Shown here: in pieces, positions 1 through 7,921 of the stretch | How positions within the stretch are numbered: position 1 is the first letter of the stretch | Layout of the letters: each line of letters starts with the position of its first letter | Source: JBBQXY01 sp051004815 | GTDB taxonomy: Bacteria > Chloroflexota > Ktedonobacteria > Ktedonobacterales > Ktedonobacteraceae | Assembly (NCBI GenBank): GCA_051004815.1 | Contig: JBPCJY010000062.1 | Location: 1 to 27,383 of the forward strand | DNA length: 27,383 bases | Direction: 5' to 3' | Made by a program: the position numbers and the translations under genes | Notes under the pieces: generated by a model | What the model was told of the DNA's origin: nothing | Seen by the model: the letters and a program-made list of their open reading frames with translations, nothing else | Databases searched by the model: none

Positions 1-38
1 GTGTTCGCGCCGTCGTATGCTGCTTTGCTGTTCTTATC

Positions 39-1214
39 TTACAAGCCTAAAATCATAAGGTTGCTGTAGACAACTTGGGTTGAGTTGGTGTGCGATTCAG
101 CTGTCAGGCCGATTTCGCCAGTGGTATAGGTGCTATCAGTGATGGTGTTGATGAGTTGCTTATTCACATACAGTCCAATAGAATTGCCCCTGGCAACCAC
201 CCCTACTGTATTCTTCTGGTTGAGTCCAGCGTTGAAGCCGGTGGCCGTGCCGTGATCGAGTGAACGCGCATTCGTCCCTGTGTCATCAACATAGAGGAAG
301 AGGGAATAGGTTCCATCCTGGTCCAAGCGCAAGTAATACAGCTTGTTATTGACACTGTCTGCGCGGAAAAGCAATCCGCCTCTATCGCCCGATGCGATAG
401 TCATGTCTACCTGGAAAGTGAAGTTGCTAAAGTGCGATTGGTTGGCGAAACAAGTATTGAAGAAACCTGCCTGCGTCTCCGCTGCATGATAGGCTTGACT
501 GATGAACTGACATGAGCCGCCCGTTTGATTCGTGCCTGTGTCCCATTTCATGCCTTTGCTGTTGTCGCTCAGTGGATCGTTGAGGAGTACTTTGTTGCTG
601 AAAGGGTAGGTTGTGACAACGGCTGTGGCTGTCGCGGCTACCGAGGTGGCCGTAATTTGGGCTTGGGCCGTCGTGGTAGCATTGGTCTGCGCGGTAGCAG
701 TGGCTTGAACAGCGAGCTGATGCTGTCCATTTGAATAAACTACTCCAATGATACTGACGAGAACGATGAGCACAACGAGGGCAATGATACCGATGATGAG
801 ACCGGTTCTCCCCCGTTTTTTAGCTGGTGGCGGTGTATACTGTTGAGGTACAGGTGAGTTGTATTGTTGTGGTGGCACAGGTGGGATGTATTGCTGTGGC
901 GGCGGTGGTGGCGCATTGTAATTGCCTGGCGACGGTGCCGCAGATGTACCATAAGGATTGGGTGCCTGTGGAGGTACTCCATAAGGATTGGGCGGAGTCT
1001 CATATGGATTCGCTGCTTGCGGGGAGCCATAAGGAGGGGCACCATATGCTGTTGATGGCGTAGGGGAATTGCTATAAGGGGCTGCCGCCACTGTCTTGTC
1101 ATATTGTGGTGAACTGCCGGAGCCACCGGTAATATTATACGGTGTAGGCGTACCACACCGGGGACATACCGCTGCTCCTGGTGGCAAGTTAATTCCACAG
1201 TTTCTACACGTCAT
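39..1214 (-). CDS. Zinc-ribbon, Pro-rich, single-TM protein with LamG-like outer domain
   Basis: The protein has 391 residues. An N-terminal zinc ribbon (C3, C6, C17, C20) is followed by a long Pro/Tyr/Gly/Gln-rich linker (about 30-130), a basic stop (KKRGR), one TM helix (about 138-160) and a Thr/Ala-rich stalk. The C-terminal domain (about 205-391) is beta-rich and resembles LamG/DUF1080-type concanavalin folds: it contains a GGLLFRAD segment, a YYLRLDQDGTYSLFLY strand pair and a VNKQLI segment. The positive-inside rule puts the ribbon in the cytoplasm and the beta domain outside, which suggests ligand or glycan binding at the surface. The ATG start has a good AGGAGAAG ribosome site. It is the last of three related genes on this strand. 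The architecture is clear; the function is unknown. Confidence 0.85.
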   Translation of the reverse strand: MTCRNCGINLPPGAAVCPRCGTPTPYNITGGSGSSPQYDKTVAAAPYSNSPTPSTAYGAPPYGSPQAANPYETPPNPYGVPPQAPNPYGTSAAPSPGNYNAPPPPPQQYIPPVPPQQYNSPVPQQYTPPPAKKRGRTGLIIGIIALVVLIVLVSIIGVVYSNGQHQLAVQATATAQTNATTTAQAQITATSVAATATAVVTTYPFSNKVLLNDPLSDNSKGMKWDTGTNQTGGSCQFISQAYHAAETQAGFFNTCFANQSHFSNFTFQVDMTIASGDRGGLLFRADSVNNKLYYLRLDQDGTYSLFLYVDDTGTNARSLDHGTATGFNAGLNQKNTVGVVARGNSIGLYVNKQLINTITDSTYTTGEIGLTAESHTNSTQVVYSNLMILGL

Positions 1215-1256
1215 AATGCTTTCTTCTCCTGCTATGAAATGAAGGATACTATACTC

Positions 1257-1284
1257 AGTATACTACAGCATGGGCTTTTCTAAA
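1257..1284 (-). promoter_or_regulatory. Weak sigma70-like promoter for the 39-1214 gene
   Basis: On the minus strand TTTAGA and TATACT are separated by 16 bp, about 40 nt upstream of the start. The -10 matches 5/6 and the -35 only 4/6. A 16-nt palindrome (GGCTTTT-CT-AAAAGCC, 1273-1288) overlaps the -35. Confidence 0.35.
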
Positions 1285-1346
1285 AGCCATCCCTGTGAAC
1301 TCCAGTTATCCTAATTATTGTAACGATAACGTCAAGAATCTCTCAC

Positions 1347-2402
1347 TCACCGTAGGCCAACAACGTATGGGCGATTGCTGTCGATAAAGGCTACAGGAGA
1401 TTGTCCCTGCCAATGGAAGCTGGACGAAGTGACGGTAAAATTGGTCGCGCCAGCAAGAGCGGCATCGCTGCAATCAGCTTGTGTACACCAGTAGATTTCC
1501 ACCGCGCCTTGCGTTGTGATACTGTAGGTAACGGAGAAGAAGGCGTGGGCAAAGGTGGGATCATTGAGCGTAAGTATTTTGCTGGTATGGAGCAAGGTAT
1601 TGTCACCGTACCACTTGGCCACGGCGTAGCCAGTCTGTCCATTCAGGTTGAGATCAATGGTGGCGTAGATCGTCTGTTGGGTAGTAAAGGTAGTGGCTAC
1701 TTTGGTCGGCGTAGCCTTGTTCTGATCAACATCGCTGGCCGTCTGGATATTGTTGATGATCTCTGCCGCGGTGGCATCGATAGATTGACCTGATGGTGGC
1801 GTGCCTTGCCCCGCGGTTGTGGTTGTGTCCGCGGTGGGAATGCTGGTCGCGGTACCAGCCGCCGCTGTCACTGTGGCCGTGACGGTATTGATGCCCTGTT
1901 TTGCGCCCTCATAGACGAGCACAGAAACGCCAACACAAGCGAGCAAGACGACAAGCAGTACTATCCCGACGATAAGCCCAACTTTGCTGCGGCGTTTGGG
2001 TGGGGGTGCTCCATAGCCATAACCACCCGGGCCGACTTGCGGAGGTGGCACATACCCACCTTGTTGCATAGGTGGTGCTCCATATTGTGGAGGAACCTCG
2101 TATTGCGCAGTTGGTGCGTTGTAGGGATTAACGGAGTTTGGATCATATGGGTTCGGCCCAGGTGGAGGCGGTGGTGCTCCATAACCTGTTGGCGGCATGC
2201 CTCCATATGAAGGTATGGCTACGGTCGGATTAAGCGGCGGTGGCGAATCATATGGTGCATATGGTGGCTGCGGTGCAATTACGGTTGGCGCAATCTGTGG
2301 CGAATCAGCGGACTCTGTAACATTGTAAGGGGTAGGTAATCCACAGAGCGGGCATGACACAGCACCTGGCGGTAGATTAGCACCACAATTAGTACATTGC
2401 AT
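1347..2402 (-). CDS. Zinc-ribbon, Pro-rich, single-TM protein with exported C-terminal domain
   Basis: The protein has 351 residues from the ATG at 2402, chosen because its MQCTNCG start lines up with the two neighbouring paralogues and has a GGAG site at good spacing. A start 39 nt upstream is open but would add a tail the paralogues lack. Order of parts: zinc ribbon (C3, C6, C17, C20), Pro/Tyr/Gly linker, KRRSK, TM helix (about 141-164), Thr/Ala stalk, then a C-terminal domain of about 135 residues. That last domain resembles the one in the 2594-3613 gene: both have a strand starting IYAT or IYVT, an NG turn, a WY pair, a (E/D)IYW strand, a CSD motif and a terminal FTVT. It probably forms an immunoglobulin-like or beta-sandwich outer domain. 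Function unknown. Confidence 0.85.
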   Translation of the reverse strand: MQCTNCGANLPPGAVSCPLCGLPTPYNVTESADSPQIAPTVIAPQPPYAPYDSPPPLNPTVAIPSYGGMPPTGYGAPPPPPGPNPYDPNSVNPYNAPTAQYEVPPQYGAPPMQQGGYVPPPQVGPGGYGYGAPPPKRRSKVGLIVGIVLLVVLLACVGVSVLVYEGAKQGINTVTATVTAAAGTATSIPTADTTTTAGQGTPPSGQSIDATAAEIINNIQTASDVDQNKATPTKVATTFTTQQTIYATIDLNLNGQTGYAVAKWYGDNTLLHTSKILTLNDPTFAHAFFSVTYSITTQGAVEIYWCTQADCSDAALAGATNFTVTSSSFHWQGQSPVAFIDSNRPYVVGLR

Positions 2403-2473
2403 CTGAATACTCCTGATGGTTGGTACAATTCGCTTGACCATTGGAAGAAAAGCGAATAGCTGAATAAGATACT

Positions 2474-2502
2474 ATCATATCATGGTTCAGATTCCCTGCC
2501 AA
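2474..2502 (-). promoter_or_regulatory. Sigma70-like promoter for the 1347-2402 gene
   Basis: On the minus strand TTGGCA (5/6) and TATGAT (5/6) are separated by 17 bp. Transcription would start near 2467, giving a leader of about 65 nt. This suggests the gene is transcribed separately from the paralogue upstream. Confidence 0.6.
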
Positions 2503-2521
2503 GATGTATCCAGTCATATTA

Positions 2522-2553
2522 CAGGGTTTGTGAATTATTACCAGGGCGACCGC
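2522..2553 (+). repeat. Partial copy of the GGGCGACC dispersed repeat
   Basis: This 32-bp stretch matches 27282-27313 at 29 of 32 positions, including the shared TTGTGAATT and ACCAGGGCGACCGC blocks. The second half of the hairpin seen in the other copies is missing here. It lies between two zinc-ribbon genes. Confidence 0.7.
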
Positions 2554-2593
2554 CATTGCCCCTTCAGCAATCATTCACAGACCCTGAGCCATA

Positions 2594-3613
2594 TTAAGCT
2601 GTCACTGTGAAAATGACATGCTGTGCCAGGATTTTATCGCTACAGGCGATAGTACTGGCCCAGTAGATATCGACATAAGCGACCCCTGGGTCTCCATAGA
2701 CGGCGAAAGAATAGCCTGCCTTAGCGGTAGCAGTTACTGTAAAGGGGTATTGTGTAATAGTATGGCTGTTTAAGTACCAGTACAAGCAGACCGCTCCACT
2801 TTTCCCATTGGGGTGAATAGCAAAGGTGACATAAATCTTCTTGTTCTCGCGAAAGCTTGTCGTTGTTTGTAGCGGTTGGGCCGTGTTGATATTGACGGCA
2901 CTCGCCATTTGAGCAGTATCAATATAGGCTTGTCCTGGTAATGTGCTTGTGGTGGGAGTTAGATTTACTATTGGCGTTTTTGCCGTGGTGGGTGACGGTA
3001 CAATGCTTTGTGTTGACTGTGGTGTGCTTAAAGAGGCCGAGGTTGCGTCGGTTTGTGGCAAGCTCAGTGCCATGAAATAGACAATGGCCAGCATTAATCC
3101 ACCGGTAATGACGAAGAGCGTGGCAACGAAAAAGCCGAAGTTGCTCGTGCGTGGTGTTGGTGGTCGTCGTGGTGGTATGGGAGGAGGATATATTGCCCCT
3201 GTGCTGTGAGGGGGAGCCATATACGCATTGCTATTCGTAGGTGCAACGGCTCCATACGTTCCTGGCGTAGGCGTTGGAATGGGAGTTGGAGGAGGGGTAG
3301 CATGCCAGAGTTGTCCCGGCTGCGGAAAAGGCAACTGATCGTGTTGCGGGTTAGTATTCCACGGCGGTGAGGGCGGCGGTTGTACCTGAGTCAGTGTACC
3401 CTCCTGATAATAGCTAACTGATTGTGCTTGCCCCCACGGTGCATCAGGCAATCCTGTTTGTCCACCTTGTCCATTCCACCCCTGGTTATCGAACGGCTGG
3501 GATGTTGGTGGCAGAGTAGACTTTGGCCCCGCTTGTGTTGTGGCATGACAACGAGGACAAATTACTTGCGTATGATTTGGTGATAGTGGTAATCCACAAT
3601 TCGTGCATTTCAT
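2594..3613 (-). CDS. Zinc-ribbon, Pro-rich, single-TM protein, paralogue of the neighbour
   Basis: The protein has 339 residues. It carries an N-terminal zinc ribbon (C3, C6, C19, C22), a Pro/Gln/Trp-rich linker up to about 150, a TM helix (about 159-184), a Ser/Thr/Pro stalk and a C-terminal domain (about 225-339) shared with the protein at 1347-2402. The shared marks are the IYVT strand, an NG turn, WY, DIYW, CSD and a closing FTVT. The ATG start has an AGGACC ribosome site. The topology implies a cytoplasmic ribbon and an exported domain. Three such genes in a row suggest tandem duplication followed by divergence of linkers and outer domains. A scaffold or sensor role is only inference. 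Confidence 0.85.
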   Translation of the reverse strand: MKCTNCGLPLSPNHTQVICPRCHATTQAGPKSTLPPTSQPFDNQGWNGQGGQTGLPDAPWGQAQSVSYYQEGTLTQVQPPPSPPWNTNPQHDQLPFPQPGQLWHATPPPTPIPTPTPGTYGAVAPTNSNAYMAPPHSTGAIYPPPIPPRRPPTPRTSNFGFFVATLFVITGGLMLAIVYFMALSLPQTDATSASLSTPQSTQSIVPSPTTAKTPIVNLTPTTSTLPGQAYIDTAQMASAVNINTAQPLQTTTSFRENKKIYVTFAIHPNGKSGAVCLYWYLNSHTITQYPFTVTATAKAGYSFAVYGDPGVAYVDIYWASTIACSDKILAQHVIFTVTA

Positions 3614-3771
3614 GACCAGGTCCTAACGCTCCGCTCGTCCTCACTTGTTTGTGCAAAGGAGGCACTAGCTATCCCCTTTGAAGACATTTTCAAAGGTCAT
3701 CACTGTTCACAACGTATAACCTTGTCTAAAGTAAATCGGAACGCCCTAAATTGGCTAGTACTGGCTTTTTG
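3614..3771. other. Intergenic, 5' region of the third zinc-ribbon gene
   Basis: No gene is visible here. A perfect hairpin CCTTTGAA-6 nt-TTCAAAGG lies at 3675-3696, upstream of the minus-strand gene. It has no T-run, so it looks more like an operator or leader stem than a terminator. No convincing promoter pair was found. Confidence 0.4.
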
Positions 3772-3935
3772 GCCCTTTGGTCAGACATTTGGAGAGAAGC
3801 CTGTCCGTGAGCGCACTGGAGAGGGATTCGGCCTGTCATTCTGAGCGCAGCGAAGAATCTGCACCTGGGCGAGCGAGAGATTCTTCGCTGCGCTCAGAAT
3901 GACAGCCTTACCTCCAAATGTCTGCCCTTTGGTCA
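3772..3935. mobile_element. MITE-like element with inverted ends and 12-bp direct repeats
   Basis: The repeat GCCCTTTGGTCA occurs exactly at 3772-3783 and 3924-3935. Between the copies are inverted ends AGACATTTGGAG (3783-3794) and its complement (3912-3923). The similarity continues inwards, for about 20 of 23 positions. The interior holds a perfect 28-bp inverted repeat (3833-3860 and 3878-3905) with a 17-nt loop; its arm includes ATTCTGAGCGCAGCGAAG. No coding capacity is seen. It could be a non-autonomous transposable element with a target duplication, or a large REP-like hairpin element. It ends 6 bp before the -35 of the kinase promoter. Confidence 0.55.
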
Positions 3936-3941
3936 TGTCCC

Positions 3942-3970
3942 TTGACAGAGTATGTCAGCCCCTCTACAAT
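3942..3970 (+). promoter_or_regulatory. Strong sigma70-like promoter for the histidine kinase
   Basis: TTGACA (6/6) and TACAAT (5/6) are separated by exactly 17 bp. Transcription would begin near 3977, leaving a leader of about 87 nt before the GTG start at 4064. This is the best promoter match in the window. Confidence 0.75.
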
Positions 3971-4063
3971 TAGATGGGAAGATGTGGATGTTTGATGTAT
4001 ATCTTGTAATGCTTCGTATGTAGGTACTGCGTGGAAGAGTAGCAGGCAGGGTAGGGAAAATAC

Positions 4064-6190
4064 GTGATACAAAGTAGCTCAGTGGAACAAGTCCTGGCGC
4101 AACATACAGCCAGGTTACGCGTCTGCCTACAACAGGTTTCGGGTGATAGCGAAGGGCCGGAAGAAGGTAGTGATGCCTGGTTACTCCTCCATGCATTGAT
4201 TGGCGATGACAACTCCTATACTGTCCGTTTTGAGCAATCGGGGCGGTGGTTCGCGGAACAAGGCGGCAAGCTTGATGTGCGCTTGCAAGGCTTACAGCGT
4301 TATAGTGATGCGCTTGCGCTCGAATTACAAGAAATTTTCAGCACTCTTTCCGATTCTCCTGAACAGGATAGGGCAAATTTACTCATAGCCGCCACGACCC
4401 GTTTGTATCATCTTTCGTCAGATGGCATTTTGGCTCTGACGCGTGGGTATCAGAGCATCATGGATCAAACCGCCATCGAACGGAGCGCATTGAGCCGTGA
4501 AGCGGAACACCGTTTCCAGGCTCTCCAACGTATCAATGGTGCCAGTAACTCGACAATGGATCTGGACCAGACCCTTGAAATAATTGCCAGGGTCGTGGCT
4601 GAGGAATTGAAGGTCGAACTCTGTACCATCTTTTTCTATGACGAACTCCAACGTATGCTCACCTTGCGGGCGACCAACGGGCCACGGCCACTGGGCGGAA
4701 TGCACTTTACGTTGCGCCTTGGCGAGGGGTATAGCGGGTGGGTAGCAGATAAAGGCACGCCCTTGATCGTGCGCGATGCCCTGGCCAATTCACAATTTTC
4801 CAGTGAGGTGCGCACCTACAGCAGTGAATATCATGGACTCATCGCGGTTCCCATCATTTTCTTTGGCAATACGGAGCGACTCATTGGCGTTATCAGCGTG
4901 CAATCCAGCGCGATGCGCGAGTTCACTACCGCGGAGCGCAATTTTGTCGAGGTGGTTGCTGGCATTGTGGCGATCAATATTGAGAATGGGCGACTCTACG
5001 AGCAGACGGATGAACAACTGCGGCGCAAGGTTCACGAACTGGCGACGATGCACCGCGTCTCTTCGATTATCGCCTCAACGCTCAACCTGGACGAGGTGTT
5101 GCAAATCATCACGACGCAGGCCGTACATCTTTCGGGGGCGGAACGCTCTTGTATCTTCGAGCTGGATGCCGAAACCCAACGTCTCCACGTGATCGCGCAC
5201 CATGGATTAAATACGGCGATGGTACGAGGATTACAGCTGGGCGTGGGACAATGTTGTGCGGGCCGCGCCGTGCAGACAGGACGACCCAGTTCGGCGGTAG
5301 ATTGTTGCCAGACTGACGCGCACTGCTTTATTCCCAAAGACCCCGGCATCTCTTCGGAGATACATTCGGTCTTGTGTGTGCCACTACAGGTGAAGCGGAA
5401 AGTGCTGGGTTGCATCTGTATTTATAGTAGTCATCGCCACTTGCTCTCTCAGGAGCAGATGCAATTGGTGATTACCTTCGCGAATGAGGCGGCGATCGCC
5501 ATAGAAAATGCACGTCTCTACGAGGAGACACGGCGTGGCCTTGAACTAAAATCGGTCTTGTTGCGCGAATTGCATCATCGCGTCAAGAACAATTTGGCGA
5601 CCGTCGCGGGCATCCTTTCATTGCAGCGCAGACGCACCAAGTCTCTTGAGGTGAGCTATATCCTGGCCGAGAGCGTGAACCGCGTACAGGGTTTAGCGGC
5701 CACGCACGATCTCCTCTCTCATGATGATGTGAGCGAGGCACGTGTGGAAGATATCGCTCGCAAGATTGTAGGAGTGGCGAACGCCAACCTTCGTCCGCCA
5801 GAGACCCATATCACCTTCGCGGTTGAACCGTGTTCGATAGTGATTCCTTCGCGTGCCGTCACCATCCTTGCCCTTGTTTTGAACGAGATGGTCTCGAACG
5901 CGATCAAACATGGGATGCGTGGCCTCACGAAAGGTAAGATTACTATTCGCGGTCGTGAGGAGGATGGGCTGGTGATCGTCCAGGTTATTGATACGGGCAA
6001 AGGGCTGGAGCAATGGGAACCGGGGGAAGACGAGAATCGTGAAGGTCTGGGGCTTTCTCTGATCAAAAATCTTATCGGTGATTTAGGTGGACAATTTATA
6101 CTGTACCGTGTAGAGGACGAGAGTATTACAGTCTCCGAGGTGCGTTTTCCCTTAGCGCGGCAACGTAGCCAGGTCTCTACTCGTGTGTAG
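4064..6190 (+). CDS. GAF-GAF sensor histidine kinase (HisKA_2 type)
   Basis: This is a 708-residue soluble kinase with no TM segment. The N-terminal ~140 residues are helical and faintly like RsbR-type input domains. GAF1 spans about 160-310 and GAF2 about 335-485. The dimerisation/phosphoacceptor segment RELHHRVKNNL (501-511) is the HisKA_2 signature; the phosphorylated residue is H504 or H505. The ATPase follows, with N-box LNEMVSNAIKHG (606-617), D643 in DTGKGL and a GLGLSL lid (661-666). It should autophosphorylate on a cytoplasmic cue and pass phosphate to the regulator encoded 100 bp downstream. GAF2 is rich in cysteine (C363, C397, C398, C414, C415, C421, C438, C450, C452), which hints at redox or metal sensing. 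The start is GTG, preceded by a purine-rich AGGGTAGGG. Confidence 0.9.
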   Translation: MIQSSSVEQVLAQHTARLRVCLQQVSGDSEGPEEGSDAWLLLHALIGDDNSYTVRFEQSGRWFAEQGGKLDVRLQGLQRYSDALALELQEIFSTLSDSPEQDRANLLIAATTRLYHLSSDGILALTRGYQSIMDQTAIERSALSREAEHRFQALQRINGASNSTMDLDQTLEIIARVVAEELKVELCTIFFYDELQRMLTLRATNGPRPLGGMHFTLRLGEGYSGWVADKGTPLIVRDALANSQFSSEVRTYSSEYHGLIAVPIIFFGNTERLIGVISVQSSAMREFTTAERNFVEVVAGIVAINIENGRLYEQTDEQLRRKVHELATMHRVSSIIASTLNLDEVLQIITTQAVHLSGAERSCIFELDAETQRLHVIAHHGLNTAMVRGLQLGVGQCCAGRAVQTGRPSSAVDCCQTDAHCFIPKDPGISSEIHSVLCVPLQVKRKVLGCICIYSSHRHLLSQEQMQLVITFANEAAIAIENARLYEETRRGLELKSVLLRELHHRVKNNLATVAGILSLQRRRTKSLEVSYILAESVNRVQGLAATHDLLSHDDVSEARVEDIARKIVGVANANLRPPETHITFAVEPCSIVIPSRAVTILALVLNEMVSNAIKHGMRGLTKGKITIRGREEDGLVIVQVIDTGKGLEQWEPGEDENREGLGLSLIKNLIGDLGGQFILYRVEDESITVSEVRFPLARQRSQVSTRV

Positions 6191-6290
6191 CTAGCGCGAG
6201 ATGGGCGGGGAATGTCTCCTTCTGACAGTGTGTGTAGGGACCATGAAGTGTATTTAGCGGGTTTAAGTGGTTTGACAGAGGTGAAAAGGT

Positions 6291-6773
6291 ATGAATACTA
6301 CTGAAAAAAAGTCAAAGATTCTCGTGGTTGAGGACGAGGCAGATATCCAGCAAGTGCTCTGCGTCTTTCTGAAGTATGCCGGATTTGAAGTACTAGGGGT
6401 TTCAGATGGGCAAGAGGCAATCCGCAGTATACCAGAATTTGGCCCACACCTCATCGTGCTAGATCTCATGATGCAACCGGTCGATGGCTATGAAGTACTG
6501 GACTGGCTCAGGGAAAATCACTTAACGCCCCCTCCCCCTGTCCTGGTGCTGACAGCCCTGACGCATATCACAAAGAAGCTGCAAGGTTTTGAGGAGGGAG
6601 CCATAGAATACCTGACGAAACCGACGCAGCCCAGCCTTCTGGTTGAACATATCCGTACACTGCTCAAGCTAAGTGTCGAGCAGCGTGACGCGTTGAGGAG
6701 CGAGAGTATCGCTAAGCAACGCAAAGTGATAGAACGTCTCTACGCTCCCCAAGCTGATGAATTTGTCTATTAA
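6291..6773 (+). CDS. Single-domain response regulator
   Basis: This 160-residue CheY-like receiver has an acidic pocket in LVVEDE (E14, D15, E16), phosphoacceptor D58 in LIVLDLMM, T88 in VLTAL and K110 in YLTKP. All key residues are present. There is no DNA-binding output domain, only a helical tail after about residue 120, so it must act through another protein. It follows the HisKA_2 kinase on the same strand, the obvious partner, and has a GAGG ribosome site. Its TAA stop overlaps the stop of the facing kinase gene within TTAA (6770-6773), leaving no room for a separate terminator. Confidence 0.93.
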   Translation: MNTTEKKSKILVVEDEADIQQVLCVFLKYAGFEVLGVSDGQEAIRSIPEFGPHLIVLDLMMQPVDGYEVLDWLRENHLTPPPPVLVLTALTHITKKLQGFEEGAIEYLTKPTQPSLLVEHIRTLLKLSVEQRDALRSESIAKQRKVIERLYAPQADEFVY

Positions 6774-7834
6774 CGTGAACGCAACGGCAATCCACAACGT
6801 GAGCAAAAGCGATTTTTGACCGCATTGTGAGCACCACAATTGCGGCATGGATTCAACACGATGCCGCAACTTGTGCAAAAGAGCATCATGGGCTTATTGA
6901 AGCTGCGGCATTGCGAACAGGCGTAGAGGGGCATGGTTGCTATCTGGCTGCCATCAGTGCCAGATGCTTGTGGCGGGGTGCTTGCTGGTATGGAGTGGAC
7001 CGCTCGCTCAAGAGCTTCGGCCATATCGCTGGCCCGTTGATAGCGTTCTATAGGCTTCTTTCTGAGGGCCGTCTGGATAACCTGGGCCACTGCCGGGTTG
7101 ATCAGAGGGTTAATGGCATTGGGATATGGAGGCATTTCGTAGATGTGGCTGTGAGCGAGGGCGGGATAGTTATCCCCCAGGAAGGGAAGACGGCCAGTCA
7201 GGGCTTCAAAGAGCATAACCCCAAGCGCGTAGATATCGGCGCGTGCATCAACCGCTCCTCCCAGGCATTGTTCGGGCGACATATATTCTGGTGTGCCGAC
7301 ACCAGCCCCCTGACGTGTGAGTCCCGTCGTAGCCGCCAGCACTTTGGCAATGCCGAAATCAGAAAGAATGGGACGCCCGGAGCGATCCATGAGCACATTG
7401 ACCGGCTTTACATCGCGGTGAATGATGCCGTTATCGTGGGCATACGAGAGAGCACTGGCAATCTGCGTGAAGACACGGCTTGCCTCCGCGATTTCCATCC
7501 TCTTGTTGATCGCTTGCAGTTGATCCAGTCGGTGCTTGAGCGTTCCCCCATCAACCAACTGCATGACGATATAAAGATTGCCGCGAAACTCGCTGGCATC
7601 ATGTACCGTCACAATATTAGGATGCGAGAGCCGTGCGACTAGCCGCGCCTCCAGGTTGAAACGTTCAACAAAGTTGCGATCAGCCGCGAACCAGGGTGGT
7701 AGAACCTTCACCGCGACTTCCCGGTCAAGGTTCTCTTGACGTGCTTTATAAACACGAGCCATTCCGCCCTGGCCGAGTGGTGCCAGGATGCGGTAGTTCC
7801 CCAGCGTTACACCAATCAGTTCGTCTTGCTGCAC
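6770..7834 (-). CDS. Ser/Thr protein kinase with C-terminal double zinc ribbon
   Basis: This 354-residue PknB-family kinase has all its catalytic parts: GQGGMARVY loop, K43 in VAVK, HRDVKPVN with D141, SDFG with D159, and SPEQ. The kinase domain ends near residue 280. The tail holds two zinc ribbons (C306, C309, C320, C323 and C330, C333, C344, C347), probably for protein or nucleic-acid contact. There is no TM helix, so unlike typical PknB it is soluble. The start is GTG with a GGAG site; the next ATG lies inside the glycine loop and cannot be the start. It is the last gene of a kinase-FHA, FHA, kinase operon, 87 bp after the FHA gene. Confidence 0.93.
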   Translation of the reverse strand: MQQDELIGVTLGNYRILAPLGQGGMARVYKARQENLDREVAVKVLPPWFAADRNFVERFNLEARLVARLSHPNIVTVHDASEFRGNLYIVMQLVDGGTLKHRLDQLQAINKRMEIAEASRVFTQIASALSYAHDNGIIHRDVKPVNVLMDRSGRPILSDFGIAKVLAATTGLTRQGAGVGTPEYMSPEQCLGGAVDARADIYALGVMLFEALTGRLPFLGDNYPALAHSHIYEMPPYPNAINPLINPAVAQVIQTALRKKPIERYQRASDMAEALERAVHSIPASTPPQASGTDGSQIATMPLYACSQCRSFNKPMMLFCTSCGIVLNPCRNCGAHNAVKNRFCSRCGLPLRSR

Positions 7835-7921
7835 AGTATCTCCAGGACGAAGAGGTGGTTGCCCTGCTCTTCGCCCTTCCTCCTCGCCCTCGTAATGCGC
7901 AATCTCGCGTGCTTATGCTGG

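Noticed and set aside
1273..1288. GGCTTTT-CT-AAAAGCC palindrome as terminator of the 1347-2402 gene
   Set aside because: The loop is very small and no T-run follows on the minus strand; it overlaps a possible promoter instead.
6827..7642. Long 271-residue plus-strand reading frame
   Set aside because: It lies fully opposite the well-supported kinase at 6770-7834 and shows no domain.
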